This document shows positions 34,645-43,190 of a DNA stretch of 64,000 nt, piece by piece. Both the position numbers and the translations under genes were made by a program. Below the pieces are notes generated by a model, which did no database searches, was not told the DNA's origin, and was given only the letters and a program-made list of their open reading frames with translations. The stretch lies in NCBI RefSeq assembly GCF_003626735.1, contig NZ_RBHX01000001.1, positions 806,001-870,000 of the forward strand, given 5' to 3'. Position 1 is the first letter of the stretch. Each line of letters starts with the position of its first letter. This DNA comes from Microbacterium sp. CGR2 (GTDB lineage: Bacteria > Actinomycetota > Actinomycetes > Actinomycetales > Microbacteriaceae).

Positions 34645-35742
34645 TCCGAGGTTCCGAGGGTCGGCCTGGAGAGTCCGCACAATGGATTCGGAAACCTGTA
34701 GGACCTTGTCCACGGATTCATGCTCGCCGACGGATATGCGGATGCCGTCGCCGGAGAAGGGACGCACGATGAGGTCGGCGTCGACGAGGGCCGCCGCGAC
34801 GTCGTCGGTCTGCCCCTCGGTCGGCAGCCAGACGAAGTTCCCCTGGGCGTCCGGGACGTCCCAGCCCTGCGCGCGCAGCCCCTCGACCAGGCGCGTCCGA
34901 CGCTCGACGATGTGTGCGACGCGCTCGAGGAGCTCCGCTTCGGCGTCAAGGCTGGCGATCGCTGCGTTCTCAGCGGCAGAGGTGACCGAGAGCGGCACCC
35001 CTGTCGCCCTCGCCGCGTTGAGAACGGTGACGTTGCCGATCGCATATCCGATCCGGAGTCCGGCGAGACCGTAGGCCTTGGAGAAGGTGCGCAGGACGAC
35101 CACGTTCGGATGCTGCTCGAAGACGCGCTCCGCGAGACCGTCGACCGCGTCCGGAGCGGTCACGAACTCGGCGTACGCCTCATCGAGGATGACGAGCACG
35201 TCCTTCGGCACACGGGCGATGAAGGCGGCGAATTCAGCGCTGGTGATGATCGGGCCGGTGGGATTGTTGGGCGTGCACAGGATGATCGTGCGGGTGCGGT
35301 CGGTGACGGCATCCGCCATCGCGTCGAGATCGTGCCGGGCGTCGGTCGTCAGCGCGACCTGCACCCCGGTGGCCCCGGCGACCAGCGGAAGGCTCGGGTA
35401 GGCCTCGAAGGAGCGCCACGCGTAGATCACCTCATCGCCGACGGATGCCGTCGCAAGGATGAGCTGGTGCAGGATCGACACGCTTCCGGCGGCGACGTGC
35501 ACCTGGTCGGGGTCGACCTCGTAGCGGGCACCGAGTCGCTCACGCAGCCGGCCGGCGGTGGCATCCGGGTAGCGGTTGATCGGCGTCGTGTGCTGCAGCG
35601 CCTCGACGACCGACGGCAGGGGGTCGAACGGGTTCTCGTTGCTGGAGAGCTTGAAGGCCGCGGGGCCTGCCTGCTTGCCCTGACGGTACGGCGCGAGGGC
35701 GGCGATGGCAGGGCGGATGCGGGGCAGGATCGGGTCGGTCAC
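34642..35742 (-). CDS. hisC: Histidinol-phosphate / aromatic aminotransferase
   Basis: PLP aminotransferase of 366 residues, class I/II. LSSNENPFDPLPSVVEAL at the N terminus, IILCTPNNPTGPIITSAEF, LVILDEAYAEF and the Schiff-base lysine in RTFSKAYGLAGLRIGYAI are all typical of HisC. The C terminus has NFVWLPTEG and IRISVGEHES. Since it is outside a his operon and next to 2-oxoacid dehydrogenase genes, it may be the phenylalanine/aromatic aminotransferase Pat instead. GTG at 35742 is supported by TAGACT 7 nt upstream. Confidence 0.88.
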   Translation of the reverse strand: MTDPILPRIRPAIAALAPYRQGKQAGPAAFKLSSNENPFDPLPSVVEALQHTTPINRYPDATAGRLRERLGARYEVDPDQVHVAAGSVSILHQLILATASVGDEVIYAWRSFEAYPSLPLVAGATGVQVALTTDARHDLDAMADAVTDRTRTIILCTPNNPTGPIITSAEFAAFIARVPKDVLVILDEAYAEFVTAPDAVDGLAERVFEQHPNVVVLRTFSKAYGLAGLRIGYAIGNVTVLNAARATGVPLSVTSAAENAAIASLDAEAELLERVAHIVERRTRLVEGLRAQGWDVPDAQGNFVWLPTEGQTDDVAAALVDADLIVRPFSGDGIRISVGEHESVDKVLQVSESIVRTLQADPRNLG

Positions 35743-35749
35743 GTGGATG

Positions 35750-35755
35750 AGTCTA
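35750..35755 (-). promoter_or_regulatory. -10 element, leaderless promoter of hisC-like gene
   Basis: TAGACT on the minus strand followed by 7 nt and the GTG start at 35742. Confidence 0.45.
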
Positions 35756-35844
35756 CGAGTGCCGTCGAGCGCGTCGGAGAGCACATCCGCTGACTCCCTG
35801 GAATCACTGACAACGCGGGCCTCTCATGCGAGACTGATGGCACT

Positions 35845-36249
35845 ATGCGCTTCATCATCCGTGTCGTCGTCAACGCGTTCGCCATCTGGGTCGTCACCCT
35901 GATCCCGGTGCTGCAGGTGACGCTTCGCGCCTTCCCTCCCGGTGAGACGCTGCAGGTCGTGCTGACCCTGCTCGCCGTCGCCGCGATCTTCGCGCTGGTG
36001 AACACCATCATCGGCACGGTCGTGAAGATCGTCGCCTTCCCGCTGTACATCCTCACCCTCGGGCTCATCGGCTTCGTGATCAACGGCTTCCTGCTCTGGC
36101 TCACTGCCTGGATCACGAGCGGATTCGGCTGGGGACTCGAGGTCGGCCACTTCTGGTGGAGCGTCGTCGCCGCCCTCATCATCTCGGTCATCAACGGCGT
36201 CTTCGGCTTCATCCTGCGTCCGCAGAACAAGAAGTCGCGCCGCGACTGA
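35845..36249 (+). CDS. Small membrane protein, phage holin superfamily IV-like
   Basis: Protein of 134 residues with four predicted membrane helices and a basic C terminus (RPQNKKSRRD). The segment ALVNTIIGTVVKIVAFPLYILTLG (positions about 52-75) is typical of the PF04020 family, found widely in bacteria as a chromosomal protein of unknown function despite the phage-holin name. No phage genes are nearby, so this is not evidence of a prophage. Confidence 0.82.
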   Translation: MRFIIRVVVNAFAIWVVTLIPVLQVTLRAFPPGETLQVVLTLLAVAAIFALVNTIIGTVVKIVAFPLYILTLGLIGFVINGFLLWLTAWITSGFGWGLEVGHFWWSVVAALIISVINGVFGFILRPQNKKSRRD

Positions 36250-36267
36250 GGAGGTCTGCGTTCGCGG

Positions 36268-36672
36268 TCAGGCCTCGAACGGATGCAGGCGCAACGGGCT
36301 GATCGCGGCGAGGTAGGCGAAGTCGCGGTCGTGCTGCAACAACGACATCCGGCGACGAATGGCGACCGCGGCGATCACACAGTCGGTCATGCTCCGGATC
36401 GGGTGTCCGTTCGCCGCGGATGCCCGATACAGCCCCGCAGCATCCCGGTAGTCGCTCGCGGGCTCGATCGGAATCAGTGGCAGCCCGTTCGTGAGAGCCT
36501 CGAGCCGCGCCAACTCGGCGGGCCTTCTCGCGCCGGCGAGCAGCTCCATCACGACAGGTTCCGTGATCGCCACTTCGGTTTCTGAGGAGAGCAGAGTCTC
36601 AAGCGCTTCAACCACCGCAGAGTCGGCGTCTCGGAGGTACGCGATCCAGACGGATGAGTCGACGAGGATCAC
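36268..36672 (-). CDS. vapC: VapC-type toxin, PIN-domain ribonuclease
   Basis: PIN-domain RNase of 134 residues, the toxin of a type II system. The acidic active-site residues are visible: Asp in [13 protein letters not shown], Glu in [11 protein letters not shown], Asp in [15 protein letters not shown] and Asp in [12 protein letters not shown]. Its ATG overlaps the antitoxin stop codon by 4 bp. Targets are probably tRNA or rRNA, as for other VapC proteins. Complete and apparently functional. Confidence 0.93.
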   Translation of the reverse strand: MILVDSSVWIAYLRDADSAVVEALETLLSSETEVAITEPVVMELLAGARRPAELARLEALTNGLPLIPIEPASDYRDAAGLYRASAANGHPIRSMTDCVIAAVAIRRRMSLLQHDRDFAYLAAISPLRLHPFEA

Positions 36673-36887
36673 TCCGCAGTCGATCCGGTCGGCGGATCAT
36701 CCCGCATCGCATCAAGGTCGCCACTCCAGCCGCTTCCTCGCAGGCCCAGGAGGAAGTCTTTGGTAAGAGGCACCCCCACGAGACGGCGGAGCGCGAGGTC
36801 GACCGCTTCCTTCTTCGTGGAGAGGTCGAAACGTCGCATGACCTCGCCGACGAGATCATCGTCGATGTCGATGTTGGTGCGGGTCAT
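36669..36887 (-). CDS. vapB: VapB-type antitoxin
   Basis: Antitoxin of 72 residues. The N terminus [17 protein letters not shown] is a ribbon-helix-helix strand and helix, and the C terminus ([16 protein letters not shown]) is the usual toxin-wrapping segment. The start is set by TACGGT exactly 6 nt upstream; longer in-frame starts are unlikely. Autorepression of vapBC by the complex is expected. Located 38 nt after the broken hydrolase gene. Confidence 0.9.
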   Translation of the reverse strand: MTRTNIDIDDDLVGEVMRRFDLSTKKEAVDLALRRLVGVPLTKDFLLGLRGSGWSGDLDAMRDDPPTGSTAE

Positions 36888-36893
36888 ACACCG

Positions 36894-36899
36894 ACCGTA
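36894..36899 (-). promoter_or_regulatory. -10 element, leaderless promoter of vapBC
   Basis: TACGGT on the minus strand, 6 nt before the vapB ATG. Confidence 0.48.
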
Positions 36900-36928
36900 C
36901 ACCTCTGACAGACCCGTGGCGAGGATGG

Positions 36929-38226
36929 TCATTCAGTGGGTTCCAACCGCTCGGCCCGATACTCCGTCCGCTCGACCGACACCGCCTCGCCGAGCTTCGC
37001 CCAGTGCTTGTCGAGCGCTTCCGCACGGGGGTCGTGTGACGCGTCGACCATTGCCGCCGTCTCCCGGTACGTCTCGAGCGCGTGCGTACGCAGCGACATG
37101 TCTTGGATGCCCGCGTTCGGGTCGCCCACCCTCGTCGCCGTGAAGCTGTCCGGCGACCCGGTGCCGGCAGGCGAGCCTCCTCCGGCCATCGACCTGATCA
37201 CGTCGTCGGTGTGCGCGAGCTGGACGAGCATCTGGTCATCGCCCAATGTCGGCTCGGTGGGCTGCCCGCCGTCACCACGAGAGGAACCTCGTAGTCGCTC
37301 TCCATCGCGAGATGAGTGGCGATCATGCCCGCCTGGGAGTGACCGAAGACATCGACGCGGTCTCCGGGCTTCGCGCCCGCCGCCGCCAGCGCATCGAGCG
37401 TCGCCTGATACGACGCCGACATCTCACCGGTGTACAGCTCCGCGTTCGACTTCATGTCCCACGGCTCCGCGCCACCGGCATCATTGAGCGCGAAGTTCTG
37501 CGTCCCGACGATGTACGCCGTGTAGGAGGTCGAGCCGTCGGCCATGGTCGCCTTCTCGACAGCGATCTGTGCGCCCGGAGTCGAGGGCATCCGCCCGAGC
37601 GCGCCCTTGAGGCTCGCCGGCGGGGCGGCCGGGGCAGAGGACTTCACCGGTGTGACCCTGACCGGCTCGGACTCTCCCTTCAGCGTCATGCCCGGCAGCA
37701 CCTTTCCCACCCCGGCTGTGACACCGACGAGCGCGCCCGCCAGGAAGATCGGCGGCAGCAGCCCACCCATGTTCCACTGGCTGCCCAGCCCCTCGAACCT
37801 CTCCAGCTTCCAGCCCGCCACGAGCCAATCCGCCATCTTCCCGATGCGCTCATCGGCCGCCACCATCCGGTCGATCCGCGCCTGAAGCGCCTGGGCGGCG
37901 GCGGAGTCGGTGACCGCCAGCGCTTCTGCTTCGGCCCGCAGCTCGACGACCTCGAACGCATCCGCCATCAGGAGCGTCCCCGCACTCGCCTCCTCGATCT
38001 CGGTGCTCAGAGCGCGCACACGCTCGCCGCTGACTCGCAACGCAGCCGTATCGACGTGCTCCCGCAGAGCAGGAGTGGCATCGATCACCGCGTAGGCGCT
38101 CTCGATCGCCGCGCGCGCCTCGTCGTAATGCGAGACGATCGCCGCCATTCGGGCACCGACGTCGCGCAACTGATCGGTGTCCACGGCGATCGCGCCGCCA
38201 TGATCGATCTCGAGTTCGCCGCTCAC
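36929..38226 (-). pseudogene. WXG-like alpha/beta hydrolase, split by a frameshift
   Basis: In one piece this would be about 432 residues: an N-terminal helical WXG/ESX-like domain (IAVDTDQLRDVGARMAAI onward, to about residue 150), a hydrophobic segment (LLPPIFLAGALVGVTAGVG), and a C-terminal alpha/beta hydrolase with nucleophile elbow DVFGHSQAGM. The frame is lost at a CCC run at 37259-37261 after VVTAGSP. One extra C there restores SPTEPTLGDDQMLVQLAHTDD, and the rest of the hydrolase, including the likely catalytic Asp (HTDDV) and His (SLRTHALETY), is intact to a stop at 36929. Either a recent mutation, a phase-variable run or a sequencing error. GTG start forms a GTGA overlap with the upstream gene. 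Confidence 0.8.
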
Positions 38227-38489
38227 GCGAGGACCGCCGCTTCCAGCTCCCACTCACGCACCGACAGGTCTCCCACCTGCGAGCCCGTGCGATCGCCCAG
38301 CTGCAGCAGAAGGTCGTGCAGTGCGCGCATCCCGTCGGACTGCCAGTTCGCTGCATCGGCCAGCGGCCTCAGCTCAGCTCCTGCTGATTCCACCGCCGCG
38401 ATCGCACCACGAAGGTCTTGTCGCGCGGACACCCAGGCCCACAGATCTGTCGAGACGCCGCCACCGCCGGCGGGAAGGAAGGAGTGCAT
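38223..38489 (-). CDS. Small WXG100-like protein
   Basis: Helical protein of 88 residues (from ATG 38489) with the sequence ADAANWQSDGMRALHDLLLQLGDR, resembling the W-x-G helix-turn region of ESX/WXG100 proteins although the motif here is W-Q-S. A -10-like GATGCT lies 6 nt before the ATG. Its stop overlaps the start of the hydrolase gene (GTGA), so the two make a two-gene unit like partner proteins of type VII secretion effectors. No secretion ATPase (EccC) is in the window. Function is inferred from arrangement only. Confidence 0.65.
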   Translation of the reverse strand: MHSFLPAGGGGVSTDLWAWVSARQDLRGAIAAVESAGAELRPLADAANWQSDGMRALHDLLLQLGDRTGSQVGDLSVREWELEAAVLA

Positions 38490-38591
38490 GGATCCAGCAT
38501 CCGCGGGCGGCACTCTTCTCACGCAGCCGATTCACCCGGCCGGTGGAGAGCGGGCGTCCGGACGCGTCTGTGCAGGACAGCCCCAGAGGGG

Positions 38592-38597
38592 CAGAAT
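38592..38597 (+). promoter_or_regulatory. -10 element, leaderless promoter of phosphatase gene
   Basis: CAGAAT followed by 6 nt and GTG at 38604. Confidence 0.4.
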
Positions 38598-38603
38598 GGG
38601 TGA

Positions 38604-39116
38604 GTGTCGTCCCCGGTTGTCTTCCGCGTGATCTTCGTCTGCACGGGGAACATCTGCCGCTCTCCCATGGCCGAGGCCGTGTTCCGCGACCTCGCGGAGC
38701 GCCAGGGACTCGGCGCGCGGATCGTCTCCCGCAGCGCGGGAACCGGCGACTGGCACCTCGGGGAACGTGCCGACCACCGCACGGTCGATTCCCTCGCCCG
38801 CCACGGGTACGACGGCTCCCAGCACCGAGCACGCCAATTCACCGCGGCATCCTTCGCCGAGAACGATCTGGTCGTCGCCCTCGACCGCACCCATGAACGC
38901 ATCCTCCGCGAGTGGGCGCGCGACGAAGACGAAGAGGGCAAGGTCACGCTGCTTCTGGCCTTCGACCCGGACGCATCGACCCACGACGTCCCCGACCCCT
39001 ACTACGCGGGCGCGGAAATGTTCGATTCAGTGCTCAGTATGATTGAGACGGCGACTCGGGGCCTGTTCCGCCAGCTCGAACCCGCTCTGCGTCTCCCCCG
39101 CACGCCCCGCCTCTGA
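38604..39116 (+). CDS. Low-molecular-weight protein-tyrosine phosphatase
   Basis: Phosphatase of 170 residues. The P-loop FVCTGNICRSPMAEAVF near residue 13 gives the nucleophilic cysteine and arginine; the general acid aspartate is in VPDPYYAGAEMF. In bacteria these enzymes dephosphorylate tyrosine kinases controlling exopolysaccharide, or, as in mycobacteria, act as secreted effectors. No kinase or polysaccharide gene is nearby. purB follows 23 nt downstream on the same strand, so the two may be co-transcribed. Confidence 0.93.
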   Translation: MSSPVVFRVIFVCTGNICRSPMAEAVFRDLAERQGLGARIVSRSAGTGDWHLGERADHRTVDSLARHGYDGSQHRARQFTAASFAENDLVVALDRTHERILREWARDEDEEGKVTLLLAFDPDASTHDVPDPYYAGAEMFDSVLSMIETATRGLFRQLEPALRLPRTPRL

Positions 39117-39139
39117 GGGGCCCGATCAGGAGGACTCCC

Positions 39140-40522
39140 CTGACTTTCCAGCCTTCGCTCCCGCCCCAGCCTCTGAGCCCGCTCGACGGTCGCTATCGTG
39201 GCGCCGTCACCGGACTCGCCGACTTCCTCTCCGAGGCCGGTCTGAATCGCGCGCGGGTCGAGGTCGAGGTGGAGTGGCTGATCGCACTCACCGATCGCTC
39301 CCTGTTCGAGACGAGCCCGCTCTCGGATGCCGATAAGGAGCGCCTGCGCGCTCTCTACCGCGACTTCGGGCAGGACGAGATCGACTGGCTCGCCGAGAAG
39401 GAAGCAGTCACCCAGCACGACGTGAAGGCGATCGAGTACCTGGTGCGCGACCGTCTCGCAACGCTCGGACTCGACGCCGTCGCCGAACTCACCCACTTCG
39501 CCTGCACGAGCGAGGACATCAACTCGGCGTCGTACGCGCTCACGGTGAAGCGAGCTGTCGAAGAGGTCTGGCTGCCCGCGCTCGACACCGTCATCGCGAA
39601 GCTCCGCGAACTCGCCGTCGAGCACGCGGATGCCGCGATGCTCGCACGCACGCACGGTCAGCCCGCGACGCCGACGACGATGGGCAAGGAACTGGCCGTC
39701 TTCGCCTGGCGCCTCGAGCGCGTGCGCGGTCAGATCGCGGCCTCCGACTATCTGGCGAAGTTCTCCGGCGCGACCGGGACCTGGTCGGCTCACCTGGCGG
39801 CCGACCCGGACGCCGACTGGCCGACCATCGCCCGCGAGTACATCGAGGGTCTCGGGCTCGGCTTCAACATCCTCACCACGCAGATCGAATCGCACGATTG
39901 GCAGGTCGAGCTCTACGACCGCGTACGCCATGCCGGCGGCATCCTGCACAATCTCGCCACCGACATCTGGACGTACATCTCCCTCGGCTACTTCGCGCAG
40001 ATCCCGGTCGCCGGAGCCACCGGCTCGTCGACGATGCCGCACAAGATCAACCCGATCCGCTTCGAGAACGCCGAGGCGAACCTCGAGCTCTCCGGTGCGC
40101 TGCTCGCCTCGCTCGGCCAGACGCTCGTCACGAGCCGCCTGCAGCGAGACCTCACCGACTCGACCACGCAGCGCAACATCGGCGTCGCCTTCGGCCACTC
40201 GCTCCTCGCGCTCGACAACCTGCGCCGGGGTTTGAACGCCATCTCGCTGTCGCGCGATGTCCTCCTCGCCGACCTCGACGTGAACTGGGAGGTGCTCGCC
40301 GAGGCGATCCAGACCGTCATCCGCGCCGAGGTCGTCGCGGGCCGCTCGACGATCAGCGACCCGTACGCCCTGCTCAAAGAACTCACCCGTGGCCACCGCG
40401 TCGGTGGCGCCGACCTGGCGGCCTTCGTCGAGAAGCTGGAGATCGGGGATGCTGCGAAGCAACGCCTCCTCGCCCTGACTCCTGCCACCTACACGGGCAT
40501 CGCCGAGCGTCTGGCCCGCTGA
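39140..40522 (+). CDS. purB: Adenylosuccinate lyase
   Basis: Purine-biosynthesis enzyme, 460 residues, acting on SAICAR and adenylosuccinate. The signature GSSTMPHKINPIRFENAEANL (20 residues cited from the G) is present, and CTSEDINSASYAL holds the catalytic region. The conserved N terminus LSPLDGRYRG lies upstream of any ATG, GTG or TTG in frame. The only plausible start is CTG at 39140, preceded by AGGAGG at 39128-39133, giving a CTG-TFQPSLPPQPLSPLDGRY N terminus. Starting at GTG 39269 would remove about 43 conserved residues. Length then matches the E. coli-type enzyme. A sequencing error of ATG to CTG cannot be excluded. Confidence 0.94.
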   Translation: MTFQPSLPPQPLSPLDGRYRGAVTGLADFLSEAGLNRARVEVEVEWLIALTDRSLFETSPLSDADKERLRALYRDFGQDEIDWLAEKEAVTQHDVKAIEYLVRDRLATLGLDAVAELTHFACTSEDINSASYALTVKRAVEEVWLPALDTVIAKLRELAVEHADAAMLARTHGQPATPTTMGKELAVFAWRLERVRGQIAASDYLAKFSGATGTWSAHLAADPDADWPTIAREYIEGLGLGFNILTTQIESHDWQVELYDRVRHAGGILHNLATDIWTYISLGYFAQIPVAGATGSSTMPHKINPIRFENAEANLELSGALLASLGQTLVTSRLQRDLTDSTTQRNIGVAFGHSLLALDNLRRGLNAISLSRDVLLADLDVNWEVLAEAIQTVIRAEVVAGRSTISDPYALLKELTRGHRVGGADLAAFVEKLEIGDAAKQRLLALTPATYTGIAERLAR

Positions 40523-40589
40523 ACGAGTCTCCGCAGCGTTACACCTGTCGGAGGAAATCACGGATGCAGGGACGGAACGCCGGAAGTCT

Positions 40590-40627
40590 CCCGACATCTG
40601 TGCAAACTACCGACAGGTGTATCAGCG
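40590..40627. repeat. Dispersed palindromic repeat, copy 2
   Basis: CCCGACATCTGTGCAAACTACCGACAGGTGT, the same unit as at 24866-24900 with four or five substitutions. It spans the gap between the convergent purB and MFS genes and includes the MFS stop codon at 40622. Confidence 0.75.
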
Positions 40628-42082
40628 TAGTTCGGGTTGTCCGGCACCACTGCCGCCGGCGCCGCCGGAAAGGCTCTCCGGGTCATCCTTCGGCATGAAG
40701 ACCGCCGCGAGCAGTGTGAGAGCCGCGGTGATCGCCACCGCGATGAACACCCAGACCGAGGCTCGGATGATCGTGTCCGGGTCTTCCGGGCCCCCGCCCT
40801 GGGCGATCACCGTGTTCGAGATCGCCCCGAACACGGCGACCCCGACGGCACTGCCCGCGGACCGCGCGAAGGCGTTCATGCCCGTCACGGCGCCGCGCTC
40901 GCCCCAGCCGACCGACGCCTGAGCGGCGATCAGCGTCGGGGCCGCGCTCCAGCCGAGCCCGAAGCCGAACACGAATGCGACCGCGGCGACGACGAACACG
41001 TTCGGCCAGGAGGACACCGCCGCGAGGGTGATGGCCGCGATCGTCGCGATGCTCATGCCGATCAGCGTGGTGCGCCGGAAGCCGATGCGGAGATACAGCC
41101 GTCCTGCGTTCGCGGCGGACAGGGGCCAACCGAGGGTGAGGGCGGCCACGGCGAGCCCTGACAGCAGGGGCGCGATGCCGATGGATCCCTCCAGGTAGGC
41201 CGGGGCGAAGCTCGTCACGCCCATCATCAACGCTCCCACGCCCATCGAGACGATGGTCGTGGTCAGGATCAGCGGACGCGCAGCGAGTCGGAGATCGACG
41301 ACCGGCTCGACCGTGCGCCGTTCCACAGCCGCGAAGACCGCGAGAGCAGCCACGCCGACTCCGAAGCAGAGCGCACTCTGCACCGAGAACCACGCCCAGG
41401 CGTTCCCTCCCTCGAGCATGCCGAGGATGAGCGCGGTGAGGCCGACGGTGAGGAGCAGCGCACCGGCATAGTCGATGCGGTGACGCTTCGTCTGCTTCTC
41501 CTCGTGATACTTGCGCAGCAGCATCCACCCCGCGATCAGGCAGAGCGGGACGTTGACCCAGAAGATCCACCGCCACGCCTCGAGCTGGGCGAAGATGCCG
41601 CCGAGCGCAGGCCCGACGACCGATGAGATCGCCCAGACGCTCGCGATGTAGCCCTGCACCTTGGCGCGCTCGGCGACCGTGTAGATGTCGCCGACGATCG
41701 TCATGGCCATCGGCGCGACTGCCCCGGCGCCGAGCCCCTGGACGATGCGGAACACGATGAGCGCCGGCATGCTCCAGGCGAGACCGCAGAGGACCGAACC
41801 CAGAAGGAAGAGGGCGATGCCGAGGAGGATGATCGGCTTGCGTCCGATGGTGTCGGCGAACCGTGAGTAGATGGGGACGCTCACCGCCTGCGCAAGCAAG
41901 TAGACGGAGAACAGCCAGGGGAACTGCTGATAGCTCCCGAGATCGCGCACGATGCTGGGCACGGCCGTCGCGAGGATCGTGGCATCGATGGCGATCAGCC
42001 CGGTCGCGAGCATCAGCGCTCCGAGAATGGGCCCTCGCGCCGACCGGAACCCGATGGAGGCGCGTTCGACGGAGGCAGTCAC
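40622..42082 (-). CDS. MFS transporter, drug:H+ antiporter-2 type
   Basis: Exporter-type carrier with 14 predicted helices, about 486 residues from GTG 42082. ALMLATGLIAIDATILATAVPSI is the typical DHA2 first helix (motif D1 follows), RFADTIGRKPIILLG is the loop 2-3 motif A, and GPALGGIFAQLEAWRWIFWVNVPL includes the antiporter motif C. Drug or fatty-acid export is usual. Alternative GTG at 42148 would add an unlikely basic extension. The C terminus is Gly/Ser rich and overlaps the palindromic repeat. Confidence 0.9.
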   Translation of the reverse strand: MTASVERASIGFRSARGPILGALMLATGLIAIDATILATAVPSIVRDLGSYQQFPWLFSVYLLAQAVSVPIYSRFADTIGRKPIILLGIALFLLGSVLCGLAWSMPALIVFRIVQGLGAGAVAPMAMTIVGDIYTVAERAKVQGYIASVWAISSVVGPALGGIFAQLEAWRWIFWVNVPLCLIAGWMLLRKYHEEKQTKRHRIDYAGALLLTVGLTALILGMLEGGNAWAWFSVQSALCFGVGVAALAVFAAVERRTVEPVVDLRLAARPLILTTTIVSMGVGALMMGVTSFAPAYLEGSIGIAPLLSGLAVAALTLGWPLSAANAGRLYLRIGFRRTTLIGMSIATIAAITLAAVSSWPNVFVVAAVAFVFGFGLGWSAAPTLIAAQASVGWGERGAVTGMNAFARSAGSAVGVAVFGAISNTVIAQGGGPEDPDTIIRASVWVFIAVAITAALTLLAAVFMPKDDPESLSGGAGGSGAGQPELR

Positions 42083-42144
42083 CTCAGAGACAAGCTGATC
42101 CTCCCTGCCTCTATTCCGGAACACGGAAGAGCGCCGAGGATGCC

Positions 42145-42501
42145 TCACGAGGACGCGGGACGGTCCGATGCTTCGGAGTCGGGAGTCTCGTCGTCAGGCT
42201 CGGGGTCCAACAGCACCGGACGATCGATCGTCTTCGTGACGTCGGCCGGGTCGACGGCGAGGATCAGCATCGCGAGGATCAGCAGCGTCACGATGAAGGC
42301 GCCCCCGCCCACCACGAGCCCCAGCACCACGGGCGTGAGCCCGTCGTAGGAGCCGTCGGCGATCGCCGTGTTCACGTTCAAAGTGAAGGCACCCGTCGAG
42401 ATCAGGGTGACGATCATCGCGAAGATCCCGCAGCCCAGGGCGATGGCCAGCAGGTGCAGCGGTCGCAGGATGTCCCGGCGGGTCGGCTTCTCGTCGCTCA
42501 T
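42145..42501 (-). CDS. Two-helix membrane protein of unknown function
   Basis: Protein of 118 residues with two membrane helices (about residues 18-38 and 55-80) and an acidic C-terminal tail (DPEPDDETPDSEASDRPASS, cited from residue ~99). GGAGGAG lies 5 nt before the ATG. Its start codon overlaps the stop codon of the preceding membrane protein by 4 bp. I do not recognise the family. Confidence 0.72.
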   Translation of the reverse strand: MSDEKPTRRDILRPLHLLAIALGCGIFAMIVTLISTGAFTLNVNTAIADGSYDGLTPVVLGLVVGGGAFIVTLLILAMLILAVDPADVTKTIDRPVLLDPEPDDETPDSEASDRPASS

Positions 42502-43190
42502 CGGTCTCCTCCGCGCTCGGCCGAGGCTGCGCTGTGATCGGTGTCGGAAGCGTTCGGGGCGGCGACACCGGTGTCGGGCAGTGCGGATCGTTCGTCGACG
42601 ACGGCATCCGCGTTCTTCGGCGTGAGACCGGCGATGCCGAGGAACACCGCGACGATCGCCGCATAGCCGCCGAACATGCCGACCCCGAGGATGATGCCCG
42701 AGAGCACGAAGGTGCCGGCCTGGTCGATCGTGTATTCCTGCACGAACCCGGACGGGATCAGCAGAAGCAGGATGCCGAGCAGAACACCGAACGCGCCGAC
42801 GGTGATCGCATCGCGCGCCAACGGGTCGTTCGTGCGCCGTGCGCGGATGCCGGCAAGGAGCTCGATGCCACCGCTGACGACGGCCCACCCGATGACGACG
42901 ATGAAGAACAGGTCATCTGAGCGCCAGACGGGGATGCCGCTGACCATGCCGGCGACGATCCCGACCGCGGCGAGCAGCACGGACGACCACCGCGACCCCG
43001 CCGGCAGCACGAGCCAGGCGGCGAGCACCTGGACCAACGCCGTCACGAAGACGAAGCCGCTGAAGACGGAGAGGCCGACCGGCGCGGAGTGGTCGGACGA
43101 GAACGTGATCATCACGGCGGCGATCGCCGCGAACAGCGCGCGCAACAGCTGAACGTGTCGCATGGTGAATGCGCGAGCAGGGGCAGACAT
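42498..43190 (-). CDS. Polytopic membrane protein of unknown function
   Basis: Protein of 230 residues with about six helices (ALFAAIAAVMITFSS, VFSGFVFVTALVQVLAAW and so on), resembling DUF308-type membrane proteins. The acidic C-terminal tail (residues ~200-230) is probably cytoplasmic. The start may be ATG 43190 or ATG 43163. Overlaps the next small membrane protein by 4 bp, forming a two-gene unit. Upstream is a hairpin-rich gap shared with the divergent HTH gene. Confidence 0.75.
   Translation of the reverse strand: MSAPARAFTMRHVQLLRALFAAIAAVMITFSSDHSAPVGLSVFSGFVFVTALVQVLAAWLVLPAGSRWSSVLLAAVGIVAGMVSGIPVWRSDDLFFIVVIGWAVVSGGIELLAGIRARRTNDPLARDAITVGAFGVLLGILLLLIPSGFVQEYTIDQAGTFVLSGIILGVGMFGGYAAIVAVFLGIAGLTPKNADAVVDERSALPDTGVAAPNASDTDHSAASAERGGDR

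Noticed and set aside
35845..36249. Phage holin as a sign of a prophage
   Set aside because: No other phage genes, integrase or attachment sites nearby; the family is widespread on chromosomes.
36929..37246. Separate 105-residue gene
   Set aside because: It is the in-frame remainder of the frameshifted hydrolase, not an independent gene.
39043..39336. Alternative plus-strand open frame over the purB start
   Set aside because: Shadow frame of the phosphatase and purB genes; no conserved motif.
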